From Cryobacterium sp. (GTDB lineage Bacteria; Actinomycetota; Actinomycetes; Actinomycetales; Microbacteriaceae), in the NCBI GenBank assembly GCA_025465015.1, contig JAODMM010000094.1:1-36272 (forward strand): a stretch of DNA of 36,272 nt. Direction: 5' to 3'. Positions 14,676 to 22,451 of the stretch are shown in pieces. A program made the translations under genes and the position numbers. The notes beneath the pieces are model-generated. The model did not search any database. It saw nothing but the letters and a program-made list of their open reading frames with translations, and was not told the DNA's origin. Within the stretch, counting starts at the first letter, position 1; each line of letters begins with the position of its first letter.

Positions 14676-16580
14676 ATGGCGTACGTCCTCGGCATCGACG
14701 TGGGAACCAGCTTCACGTCGGCGGCCACCGTTGCCTTGGGCGAGTCAGGACCGGGTGAACCGCAGGTGCTGGGGTTAGGGCTTCGGACCTCCGCCGTGCC
14801 TTCGGTGATCTTCTTTGGCGACGACGGGCGGGTGATGGTGGGGGAGGCGGCGGAACGCCGCGGATCCAGCCACCCGGAACGACTGGTGCGTGAGTTCAAA
14901 CGCCGAATGGGAGACCAGGTGCCGATTGTTGTCGGTGATCTGTCGGTCGCTGCGGAGGACATCCTCGCCATCATGGTGCGCTGGGTTGTGGACCGGGCCG
15001 AAGAGCGGGAAGGCCTGCCACCGGAGGTCGTTGCAGTGTCGCACCCGGCGAGTTGGGGGGACTACAAGACCAGCCTCGTGCGCCTGGCCCTGGCTGGGGT
15101 CGGTCTCGCTCAGGTCTCACTTCTGCCCGAACCGGAAGCCGCTGCGCTGCACTATGCGGCACGGGAACGCCTCGATACCGGCAGTACGATCGCCGTCTAC
15201 GACCTCGGCGGCGGAACCTTCGACATCGCGATCCTGACCAAGACCACGTCCGAATCCTTCGCGCTTCTCGGGCGACCCGAAGGCATCGAGGGGCTCGGGG
15301 GAGCCGATTTCGACGAAGCGGTTTTCGCGCACGTCACCGAGAGTATCGGCGAAGCATACGGCCGCCTCGACGTTGCAGATCCGGCGGTGCTCGTGGCCCT
15401 CGCGCGCCTGCGCCGCGAATGCACCGAGGCCAAGGAGGCACTGTCGTTCGATTCAGAGGCCTCTATCCCTGTGGTCCTTCCGGGGCTGCAGACAGAGGTG
15501 CGGCTGGTTCGTTCGGAATTCGAGGCCCTGATCGAGACGTCCGTTCGCGAGACGATCACGGCACTGGATCAGGCCCTCGAGAGAGCGGAGGTCGGCGTTG
15601 ATGAGGTTGCCGCCATCCTTCTCATCGGCGGCTCGTCCCGAGTCCCCTTGGTGGCCCAGCTGCTCTCCGCCGAGTTCGGCAGGCCCATGGCGGTCGACGT
15701 CGACCCCAAAGCCTCCGTGTCCCTGGGCGCAGCCTACTTCGCCTCCGTCACCGTCCTTGAGGCCGCCTCTGCGGGGCTCGTCGACGAGCCGGAACGGGGC
15801 GACATAGACGGGGAGCCTGCTCCCACTGTCGGGCAGGCGCATCGCCCCCATTTCGGTCCGGCTCGTGCGGCCTCGCTAGCGAGTTCGGGGAACTCTGCCG
15901 GTCACGTGGTCCGGCGGCCGATCGTGCGCACTGCCGCGGTGGCGGCCCTGGTCGCCGGAGCGATGGTCCTTGCCGGAACTGCCGCTCAGCTCTCCACCGG
16001 GCTCACATCTCTGACGTCGGACACGGGCCAGAGCGCGAGTAACCTCGACCGGTCGGTTCACGGCACGGTGGTTCCACCGACGGGCGAGCCACTCCCTGCA
16101 CTCGGAGCCGTGCCCGCTCCCGAACCCGGCTCCGGAACGGGGAACGGGAGCGGTTCACACTCGGACGACTCTGCTCCACCGTCGTCTGGTGTGCACGACC
16201 GGCGGGCTGACCCGGAACCGGCTCCGAGGTCGAATGGTGGCGCTGCCTCGCCGTCCACCCGCACACCCGCCCCCGTGGCGGCCGCAGCTCCGCCGGCCTC
16301 GACGCCCTCGACGCCAACGCCCGTCCAGACCGCCGGGCCTGGGCCCACGTCGACGCCGGACCCAGGCCCGACGACGGCCCCCACCCAGCCGCCCGTGACA
16401 GTTCCGCCGGCCGATCCTGGTCCGGCGCCGACGGATCCCACTCCAACCACCACTGACCCCGCCCCTCCCGACCCCGGAACTCCGGACCCGTCAGCGGTGG
16501 ACCCCGGGGCACCGACCGCGCCCGACGTGAGCAACCCAGGCCCTGCGCCTGCCCCTGACTCGCCCGGCGCACAGGCCTAG
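14676..16580 (+). CDS. Membrane-anchored Hsp70-like ATPase with Pro/Thr-rich tail
   Basis: A 634-residue protein with an N-terminal Hsp70/actin-fold ATPase domain (about 1-370): GIDVGTS (6-12, phosphate 1), LPEPEAAALHYA, DLGGGTFD (176-183, phosphate 2) and LIGGSSRVPLV (about 315-325, adenosine). The Hsp70 substrate-binding domain is absent. After a linker comes one membrane helix (about 416-438, TAAVAALVAGAMVLAGTAAQ) and a roughly 195-residue tail made mostly of Pro, Thr, Ala, Ser, Gly and Asp, expected outside the cell. The ATG at 14676 is preferred over an upstream frame extension because AGGGGGA precedes it and the ATPase fold begins at residue 3. The gene is followed four bases later by the IniR-like gene, so the two are probably one transcript. 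I infer a transmembrane sensor or regulator of IniR; its clients are unknown. Confidence 0.85.
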   Translation: MAYVLGIDVGTSFTSAATVALGESGPGEPQVLGLGLRTSAVPSVIFFGDDGRVMVGEAAERRGSSHPERLVREFKRRMGDQVPIVVGDLSVAAEDILAIMVRWVVDRAEEREGLPPEVVAVSHPASWGDYKTSLVRLALAGVGLAQVSLLPEPEAAALHYAARERLDTGSTIAVYDLGGGTFDIAILTKTTSESFALLGRPEGIEGLGGADFDEAVFAHVTESIGEAYGRLDVADPAVLVALARLRRECTEAKEALSFDSEASIPVVLPGLQTEVRLVRSEFEALIETSVRETITALDQALERAEVGVDEVAAILLIGGSSRVPLVAQLLSAEFGRPMAVDVDPKASVSLGAAYFASVTVLEAASAGLVDEPERGDIDGEPAPTVGQAHRPHFGPARAASLASSGNSAGHVVRRPIVRTAAVAALVAGAMVLAGTAAQLSTGLTSLTSDTGQSASNLDRSVHGTVVPPTGEPLPALGAVPAPEPGSGTGNGSGSHSDDSAPPSSGVHDRRADPEPAPRSNGGAASPSTRTPAPVAAAAPPASTPSTPTPVQTAGPGPTSTPDPGPTTAPTQPPVTVPPADPGPAPTDPTPTTTDPAPPDPGTPDPSAVDPGAPTAPDVSNPGPAPAPDSPGAQA

Positions 16581-16584
16581 AAGG

Positions 16585-19215
16585 GTGATCGAGAACCTGC
16601 AGCCGGTTGCCATGCATGCGCCCCCGCCGTCAATCCTGCATTCGGGCGCCGCGGCTTCGCTGCTGGCAGAAGTCGCCGACCTGCCTGCTTCCCCGCTGCT
16701 CACAGCGGTCGCGGGAGCGGGCGGATCGGGAAAAACCGCCATGCTGGACGATCTCGCGGCTCACTACCGGTCCCGCGGTGTCAGCGTGATTCGCGTCCAT
16801 GCGGGCTCCGACCTCGTCGCGGTGGCGGGCAGGTGCGTGCTCCTCGTCGATGACGCCAACCACCTTGGCGACCCGATCCTTGACAGGCTCCAATCGATCG
16901 TCGGTCAGCCCGATGTCGACATGGTGGTCGCGTCTCGCCCGTGGCCGCAGTCGCCCGCCCTCACCCGGCTCACGCACACTCTCGCCCTTCACCATGCCCC
17001 AGTTGCCCTCGGCGCATTGACGCGTGATGAGATCATGAACTACACGACAACTGCGCTCCGTGGTCCTGCCCCGGTCGCGCTTCTCGACCAAGTGGCAGAG
17101 CTGACGGGCGGGATGCAATGGCTCGTGCACCGGGTAGTCCAAGGACTCCGGCGCACCGGTGGCCATACTTTCGCTGCTCCTGTCATCACGCCCGCCCTGG
17201 TCAGCCGGCTCGGCACGGACCTCGACGTGATCGACCACGACGTGCGGGAACTGCTGCTGGCGATTGCCGTCGGTTTCGACATCTCCGAACGGGTGCCCCT
17301 CCGGTGGCAGGGGAGCCCGGCACGACTTGATGACCTCATGGCCGAGGCCCGAGCGGCAGGCCTCCTGCTGCCGGACGGTCGACTTGTTCCACTGATCCGG
17401 CGAGCGCTGCTGGAGACAACACCGGCGCACCAGATTCACGCGCTCCAGGTAGCCCTGGTCGACACGTTCGCTCTTGAAGGGCGGTCGATGGGCGGCGTCG
17501 CCAGGGACCTTGCGCGAAGCGGATTGAGAGATGCGCGTATCGCTCGTACTCTCGAGGATGCCGCGGATGAAGCGCTGGCCGCCCACCCTGCCCTTGCCTC
17601 CGAACTCTATGAGGAGGCCCGGGCCGCAGGCTCCGACGAACTGGCGACCGCGGCACGGCGCGCTCAGGCTGCCTCCGCACGCGGGGAGCTCGACGAGGCC
17701 GGTCGCATCGTCGACGATTTGTTGGCCCACGAGGGGGCACCTGACATTTCGAGGGGTGCGGATGTTGCCGCCGCAGTTTGGGCGAGGCGCGGCATGCTCG
17801 CGTCCGCCGCCGACGTCTACCGATGGCTGGAACCTGCGCGGACCGGATCGTCTGGCGCGCTCGCCGCGGTGGCGATGATCGGGGCGGGCGACGTGGCTGG
17901 AGCAGACGCGATGCTCGGCTCCGCTGCATCCGGCGCGTCACCCACGCTCGTGACCGTGGCCGAGAACTTGATGGCTCAGGGGATTCGCGACTCTGTCGAG
18001 AGGCATCCCACCCGTGCGATCTCTTCGCTGATCCGGGCCTCTGACATGATGACCGCTTCCGGCGTGACCACTGTGCCCCTTCCGGAGATCCCTGCCGTCC
18101 TGGCCACTCTGGTGGCCCTGCACAGCGGCGAACTCGACCTCGCGGAGTCTGTCGTGGACGCCGCCCTCCGTGGGGACCAGGGCGGTGAGGCAGCGCGACC
18201 GCGGCTGCTACTGCTGAAAGCGTGGACGGCGATGCAGAAAGACAGGCCGGAGCAGGCCAGGGCTGCACTGGTTCGCGCCGGTGAGTGCGAGAACGTCCTT
18301 GCGCCCCGGGATGAGCTTCTGTTGCACGCACTCGAGGTGGGCCTCGCTCGGCGGGCAGATGACGGTCCAGGACTCATTAAGGCCTGGAAGAAGGCCCGTG
18401 AGGGGATTCTGCACGTCTTTGTGGACCTGTTCAGCCTTCTGCCGCTGGGAGAGTTGGTGATAGCCGGCGCACGACTTCGCGACTCGGCGCGACTCGAGTC
18501 ACCGCTCGCGGAGGCGTGGGCACTGCTGGCCCGGCTGGGAGATCCGCCGCTGTGGTCGGCTCCGTTGCACTGGGCGGCGGTGCAGGCTGCAATCCTCACC
18601 GAACGCCCGGCAGACCTGGCACCCCACGCGGCGGCGCTCGTGCACGCCTCCGGGCAGAACCGTCCGGCATCGGTGTTGGCCGTTGCCGGCCGATGCTGGA
18701 TTTCGGTGCTTCGCGGAGATGTGGACGTCTCGGCTGTGGAAGCCGCTGCCCGCGGTCTGGCCTCGATAGGCCTTACCTGGGACGGCTCCCGGTTGGCAGG
18801 TCATGCCGCCGTCCGAGCTGACGACCGCAAGGACATGGCGCGCCTTCTCGCGTGTGCGCGTGATCTGCATCCGTCGGCGTCAGGAGGGTCGACAGGGTCA
18901 GCAGAGCCAGTGGGGAAAATGGTGGCCTCCAGCGGGACCGGCCTACCGCGACTGGCGACGCACGACGGCACCGCCCGGGTCATTTCCGGGACCATGTCCG
19001 ATGAGGCGGTACTGAGCGTACGAGAGCGAGAAGTGGCGCGGCTGGTCCTGGAAGGCAAGACCTACCGTGAAATCGGTGAGGCGATCTTCATCTCTCCCCG
19101 AACGGCCGAGCACCACATCGCGCGGATGCGGCGTCGGCTCGGTGTGGCAACCCGATCCGAACTGCTCACGCAGTTGCGCCTCGCGCTCGGTGAGGATGAC
19201 GCCCCCGCGCAGTGA
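16585..19215 (+). CDS. IniR-like STAND ATPase / LuxR-family transcriptional regulator
   Basis: An 876-residue regulator with an N-terminal P-loop NTPase module (Walker A AGAGGSGKT at 43-51, Walker B CVLLVDD at about 84-90, sensor-like VVASRPW), a long helical-repeat middle (about 300-760) and a C-terminal LuxR/FixJ-type helix-turn-helix (about 813-870: LSVREREVARLVLEGKTY and ISPRTAEHHIARMRRRLG). This is the layout of mycobacterial IniR, the signalling ATPase that controls iniBAC under cell-envelope stress, and the downstream iniB-iniA-iniC-like genes support that match. The GTG at 16585 lies four bases after the Hsp70-like stop; ATG 16612 is an alternative start. I infer that it activates the iniB promoter. 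The ligand is not predictable from sequence. Confidence 0.85.
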   Translation: MIENLQPVAMHAPPPSILHSGAAASLLAEVADLPASPLLTAVAGAGGSGKTAMLDDLAAHYRSRGVSVIRVHAGSDLVAVAGRCVLLVDDANHLGDPILDRLQSIVGQPDVDMVVASRPWPQSPALTRLTHTLALHHAPVALGALTRDEIMNYTTTALRGPAPVALLDQVAELTGGMQWLVHRVVQGLRRTGGHTFAAPVITPALVSRLGTDLDVIDHDVRELLLAIAVGFDISERVPLRWQGSPARLDDLMAEARAAGLLLPDGRLVPLIRRALLETTPAHQIHALQVALVDTFALEGRSMGGVARDLARSGLRDARIARTLEDAADEALAAHPALASELYEEARAAGSDELATAARRAQAASARGELDEAGRIVDDLLAHEGAPDISRGADVAAAVWARRGMLASAADVYRWLEPARTGSSGALAAVAMIGAGDVAGADAMLGSAASGASPTLVTVAENLMAQGIRDSVERHPTRAISSLIRASDMMTASGVTTVPLPEIPAVLATLVALHSGELDLAESVVDAALRGDQGGEAARPRLLLLKAWTAMQKDRPEQARAALVRAGECENVLAPRDELLLHALEVGLARRADDGPGLIKAWKKAREGILHVFVDLFSLLPLGELVIAGARLRDSARLESPLAEAWALLARLGDPPLWSAPLHWAAVQAAILTERPADLAPHAAALVHASGQNRPASVLAVAGRCWISVLRGDVDVSAVEAAARGLASIGLTWDGSRLAGHAAVRADDRKDMARLLACARDLHPSASGGSTGSAEPVGKMVASSGTGLPRLATHDGTARVISGTMSDEAVLSVREREVARLVLEGKTYREIGEAIFISPRTAEHHIARMRRRLGVATRSELLTQLRLALGEDDAPAQ

Positions 19216-19385
19216 GGACGCCCCTGGCAACGAGGTGCTTTCCGCCCTGGCAGCGAGTCCGCCGCATGCACTCGGGGCGTTCCCCGTGCCCGGGTGTCAG
19301 CGCTGCACTCACCGACCCCCCTAATGCCCCCGATCCCCACCCCCCGTAACGGCACCGACCTGTAATTCCCCAACAAGGTGTCCTG

Positions 19386-19407
19386 ATCGGGGGGACGAGT
19401 CCCCGAT
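19386..19407. promoter_or_regulatory. Inverted repeat upstream of iniB (candidate IniR operator)
   Basis: ATCGGGG and CCCCGAT form a 7-bp inverted repeat with an 8-base spacer. The left arm, extended to GATCGGGGG (19385-19393), also pairs perfectly over 9 bp with CCCCCGATC at 19327-19335, so alternative pairings are possible. The centre would be near -45 of a start site set by the -10 candidate at 19430, which suits an activator. Binding by IniR is an inference. Confidence 0.45.
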
Positions 19408-19429
19408 GTGGGGTCTGGCGCCCCCGCCG

Positions 19430-19435
19430 TAACTT
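19430..19435 (+). promoter_or_regulatory. Candidate -10 element of the iniB promoter
   Basis: TAACTT fits TAnnnT and would give a start site near 19442 and a 5' leader of about 56 bases. The -35 region has no consensus hexamer, as expected if an activator bound at 19386-19407 is required. Confidence 0.35.
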
Positions 19436-19497
19436 CGTCACAAGCCAGGCAACTCCGCTCGGCGCACACCTTTTTCCACAGATTGAGGGAACGACTC

Positions 19498-20526
19498 GTG
19501 CCTACACTCACCACTCTGCTGCTCGACTTCATCATGAACCTGCTTGGCGACCCCGAGGCCGCTGACAAGTTCCGGGACGACCCGGAAAAGGCCCTCGATG
19601 AGGCGGGCCTGGGAAGCGTCTGCTCCGACGACGTCGACGCCATCCTGCCGGTTGTCCTCGACTACGCCCCGGTCCAGGCCAATTCCTCATTCGACCGTGA
19701 GTACAACACCGGCGGCAACTCCGCTTCCGTCGGCCACCAGGCGCCTCCGCCTGCTCCGGAATACCCGGCGCACCACGACGACGACGACGACCACGGTCAC
19801 GCCATCCAGCAGCTGACCCACATCGTGAACCACTACTCCTACACCTCAACGGTCGACGACCGGGACACTGTGACCGACCAGTCGGTCAACCAGAACATCT
19901 GGGCCGACGGGGACGTCATCCAGTGGTTCGACAACGACGCCATCATCGCCTCGGGCGACGGCGCAATCGCTGCCGGTGGTGACGTGGACGTCGACAACTC
20001 GCAGGACCACTCGATCCGTGCCGGGGAAGATGTCAACATCGGCAACACCGACATCGATGTCGACCTCGACAATGTCGGGAACGACAACTCGGTAAACCAC
20101 TCCAACAACACGGATGCCTCCACGAACGACTCCGGCAACGTTGAGGTGGACGACATCAACGTGGGCAACACCGACAACTCGGTGGCCGACTCGGGCAACA
20201 CCGACAACTCCGTGGCCGACTCGGGCAACACCGACAACTCCGTGACTGACTCGGGCAACACCGAGATCGACACTGACCTCGACGTCACGGTGGACGACAT
20301 CAACGTCGGCAACACGGACAACTCCGTGACCGACTCGGGTAACACCGAGATCGAGACGGGTGACATCGTTGCCGGCAACACCGTGAGCGACAACGAACTC
20401 TTCAGTGACAACGTCGTGGACTCCGGCAATGGCAACGCGATCGACTCCGGCAACGGCAACGCGATCGACTCCTTCGACGTGGAGGACAACCTGGTTGTCG
20501 TCCTCGATGAGGTCCCGGTCGAGTAA
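19498..20526 (+). CDS. IniB-like protein with Asp/Asn-rich repeat region
   Basis: A 342-residue protein. The N-terminal 55 or so residues match the IniB N-terminal domain: LLLDFIMNLLGDPEAADKF, then DDPEKALDEAGLGSVCSDDVDAILPVVLDYAP. A His/Asp-rich linker (HHDDDDDHGH near residue 98) leads to a strongly acidic region dominated by Asp, Asn, Ser, Gly, Thr and Val with repeats of DNSVADSGNT type (about 223-252), a second DDINVGNTDNSV block (about 264-282) and two DSGNGNAI units (about 308-323). No lysine occurs after the N-terminal domain. The regular polar pattern with alternating Val/Ile suggests an elongated beta-solenoid, as an inference. No signal peptide or membrane helix is seen. The GTG at 19498 is set by GAGGGA seven bases upstream. 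Mycobacterial IniB is an envelope-stress protein of unknown mechanism. Confidence 0.85.
   Translation: MPTLTTLLLDFIMNLLGDPEAADKFRDDPEKALDEAGLGSVCSDDVDAILPVVLDYAPVQANSSFDREYNTGGNSASVGHQAPPPAPEYPAHHDDDDDHGHAIQQLTHIVNHYSYTSTVDDRDTVTDQSVNQNIWADGDVIQWFDNDAIIASGDGAIAAGGDVDVDNSQDHSIRAGEDVNIGNTDIDVDLDNVGNDNSVNHSNNTDASTNDSGNVEVDDINVGNTDNSVADSGNTDNSVADSGNTDNSVTDSGNTEIDTDLDVTVDDINVGNTDNSVTDSGNTEIETGDIVAGNTVSDNELFSDNVVDSGNGNAIDSGNGNAIDSFDVEDNLVVVLDEVPVE
20164..20253 (+). repeat. Three tandem 30-bp units inside the iniB-like gene
   Basis: Three near-identical 30-base units each encode GNTDNSVADS or GNTDNSVTDS, with a partial fourth unit after them and a related copy from about 20311. Differences are mostly silent or single substitutions, suggesting recent duplication within the gene. 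Confidence 0.85.
20419..20466 (+). repeat. Two tandem 24-bp units inside the iniB-like gene
   Basis: Two copies of a 24-base unit differ at one base and encode DSGNGNAI twice, followed by a partial third copy (DS). This is coding repeat structure near the C-terminus of the IniB-like protein. Confidence 0.85.
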
Positions 20527-20545
20527 CCAACATTCACAGATCCCG

Positions 20546-20587
20546 GATCGGTCCGGTAGGGAGGGCAACCTTCCTGCCGGACCGATC
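20546..20587 (+). terminator. 19-bp hairpin with GCAA tetraloop between iniB and iniA
   Basis: A continuous 19-bp stem (two G-U pairs) closed by a GCAA loop of the stable GNRA class lies 19 bases after the iniB stop and 37 bases before the preferred iniA start. No T-tract follows, and the downstream genes continue on the same strand. It probably acts as a partial terminator or mRNA stabiliser that sets IniB above the two GTPases; it may instead be a full terminator if iniA has its own promoter. Confidence 0.7.
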
Positions 20588-20624
20588 GGTGGTTAGGGTG
20601 AACCAGAACGTGAAAGAGGAAAAA

Positions 20625-22451
20625 GTGGTCGAACTCGTCAAGCTGGTGGAGCGCGGGATCGAGCTGGTCAGTGCGAGCGAACGGTCCGACCTGCGCAGGC
20701 GTCTGGAAGAAACCCGCCGCCGCCTGGTCGACAGCAGCATCCGAGTCATCGTGGTCGGGGAGTTCAAGCAAGGCAAGAGCAAGTTGATCAATGCCCTGGT
20801 GAATGCCCCCGTCTGCCCCGTCGATGATGACATCGCGACCTCAGTGCCGACAGTTGTTCGATACGGCGAAACAGCGTCGGCATTCATACTCACCAGGTCG
20901 GGGGACAGCCTTGGCGAGGGCGAGCCGATCCTCACGAGGCAGCCGGTCGAGCTCGAGGAACTCGCCGCGCATGTCTCCGAGAAGGGCAACCCCGGCAACC
21001 AGCGCCAACTCGTCGCCGCCGAAGTGTTCCTCCCGCGGAAGGTTCTCTCCGCAGGGCTGTCGATTGTCGACTCTCCGGGGGTGGGCGGCTTGGACTCCGC
21101 CCATTCGCTCACGACGCTGACGGCTCTGCCTACAGCGGATGCCATGCTCCTGGTCTCCGATGCCTCCCAGGAATACACCGAACCGGAGATCCGCTTCCTG
21201 CGCCAGGCAATGAGGATCTGCCCGAACGTGGCTTGTGTGTTGTCGAAGACCGACCTGTACCCGGCATGGCAGCAGGTGGCCGAACTGGACCGGACGCACC
21301 TCGACCAGGTCGCACCGGACATCCCCCTGTTCCCGGTCTCTTCGGACCTGCGCCTGCATGCGGCCCGCACCCAGGACAGCGAACTCAACGCCGAGTCCGG
21401 CTTTCCGGCCCTGGTCGCGTACCTTCGCACCGAGATCGTCGGGCATGCCGAGCACCTGCAGCGGAGGTCAGTGGCCCAGGACCTGCATTCGGTCACCGAG
21501 CACCTCAGTCTGTCGCTCCAGTCTGAGCTGAGCGCGCTGGAAGACCCCACCGGGACGCCGGAGATCATCGCTGAGCTTGAATCCGCGAAAGAGAAGGCAG
21601 ACGAACAGCGACGACGGTCCGCTCGCTGGCAGATCACTCTCAACGACGGCATCGGTGACCTCATCGCAGACATGGAACACGATCTACGCGACCGTATGAG
21701 AAGCATCCAGCGCGAAGCAGAACAGGCCATCGATGAGGGCGACCCGGGCCCGCTCTGGGAGCAGATGGTCGGCTGGCTGGAGCAGCGGGTAGGAGCGGCG
21801 GTTTCGGACACCTTCGTCTGGACGAACGAACGGGCGCAGTGGCTCTCCGAGCAGGTGGCTGAACACTTCAACCAAGATGAAGTGCCGCTCCCGGTGCTGC
21901 GCGTCGATGACACTGCAGACGTGCTCGACCCGGTCGAAGCTGTGCCGGCGCTGGACCCCGGGCACATCAGCATGGTGCAGAAGGTACTGATCGGGATGCG
22001 GGGGTCTTACGGCGGTGTGCTGATGTTCGGGCTTCTTACCGGCATCGTGGGGATGTCGCTGATCAACCCGTTCTCGGTTGCCGCGGGAGTCCTGATTGGC
22101 AGGAAGGTCTACAAGGACGACAAAGAGGCCCGGCTCAAGAGGCGGCAGGGTGAGGCCAAGGCGCTGGTCCGCCGGCAGATCGACGAAGTGATCTTCCAGG
22201 TGGGAAAACAGCTCAAGGACCGACTGCGGCTCGTGCAGCGGGCGACGCGGGACCACTTCACCGAGATTGCAGAGGAGCACCACCGCTCACTCGCCGACTC
22301 CGTGCGCGGTGCCCAGAAGGCCGCAGCCACGTATACGGTCGAACGCGAACAGCGCATCCGCGAGATCAAGGGCGAGCTCAAAGGAATCGAGGCGCTTCGA
22401 CGAGACGCCGTGTCCCTTCACGCACTACCGGCGCTCGCGGGGCAGGCGTGA
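20625..22451 (+). CDS. Dynamin-like GTPase, IniA-like
   Basis: A 608-residue dynamin-family GTPase. G1 is GEFKQGKS (residues 45-52), a switch threonine lies in ATSVPT (about 71-76), G3 is DSPG (149-152) and G4 is SKTD (207-210), so nucleotide binding should be intact. Helical stalk segments follow, and a hydrophobic membrane-inserting segment is seen at about 461-492 (GVLMFGLLTGIVGMSLINPF). The open frame begins at GTG 20589, but GTG 20625 is preferred because AGAGGA lies four bases before it and the earlier starts abut the hairpin. Mycobacterial IniA is a bacterial dynamin-like protein that remodels membranes, and the same role is inferred here. Its stop overlaps the iniC-like start as GTGA. 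Confidence 0.88.
   Translation: MVELVKLVERGIELVSASERSDLRRRLEETRRRLVDSSIRVIVVGEFKQGKSKLINALVNAPVCPVDDDIATSVPTVVRYGETASAFILTRSGDSLGEGEPILTRQPVELEELAAHVSEKGNPGNQRQLVAAEVFLPRKVLSAGLSIVDSPGVGGLDSAHSLTTLTALPTADAMLLVSDASQEYTEPEIRFLRQAMRICPNVACVLSKTDLYPAWQQVAELDRTHLDQVAPDIPLFPVSSDLRLHAARTQDSELNAESGFPALVAYLRTEIVGHAEHLQRRSVAQDLHSVTEHLSLSLQSELSALEDPTGTPEIIAELESAKEKADEQRRRSARWQITLNDGIGDLIADMEHDLRDRMRSIQREAEQAIDEGDPGPLWEQMVGWLEQRVGAAVSDTFVWTNERAQWLSEQVAEHFNQDEVPLPVLRVDDTADVLDPVEAVPALDPGHISMVQKVLIGMRGSYGGVLMFGLLTGIVGMSLINPFSVAAGVLIGRKVYKDDKEARLKRRQGEAKALVRRQIDEVIFQVGKQLKDRLRLVQRATRDHFTEIAEEHHRSLADSVRGAQKAAATYTVEREQRIREIKGELKGIEALRRDAVSLHALPALAGQA

Larger units (their letters stand above)
19216..19497. promoter_or_regulatory. 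Regulatory gap upstream of iniB-like gene
   Basis: 282 bases with no gene. It holds a small hairpin (CGGGG, CGTT, CCCCG, 19273-19286) that may end the IniR transcript, three copies of the half-site CCCCGAT or its complement (19328-19334, 19386-19392, 19401-19407), and a candidate -10. It is the likely control region of the effector genes. Confidence 0.55.

Noticed and set aside
16630-17730. Minus-strand frame (366 codons) antisense to the IniR-like gene
   Set aside because: No motif and Arg/Gly-rich composition; the plus-strand gene carries intact Walker and LuxR-type motifs.
20164-20466. Tandem repeats considered as a CRISPR or minisatellite
   Set aside because: Units are in-frame, multiples of three, without unique spacers, and encode regular peptide repeats inside the IniB-like gene.
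20534-21973. Long minus-strand frame (479 codons) antisense to the IniA-like gene
   Set aside because: Ser/Arg-rich shadow of a clear dynamin-like GTPase on the other strand.
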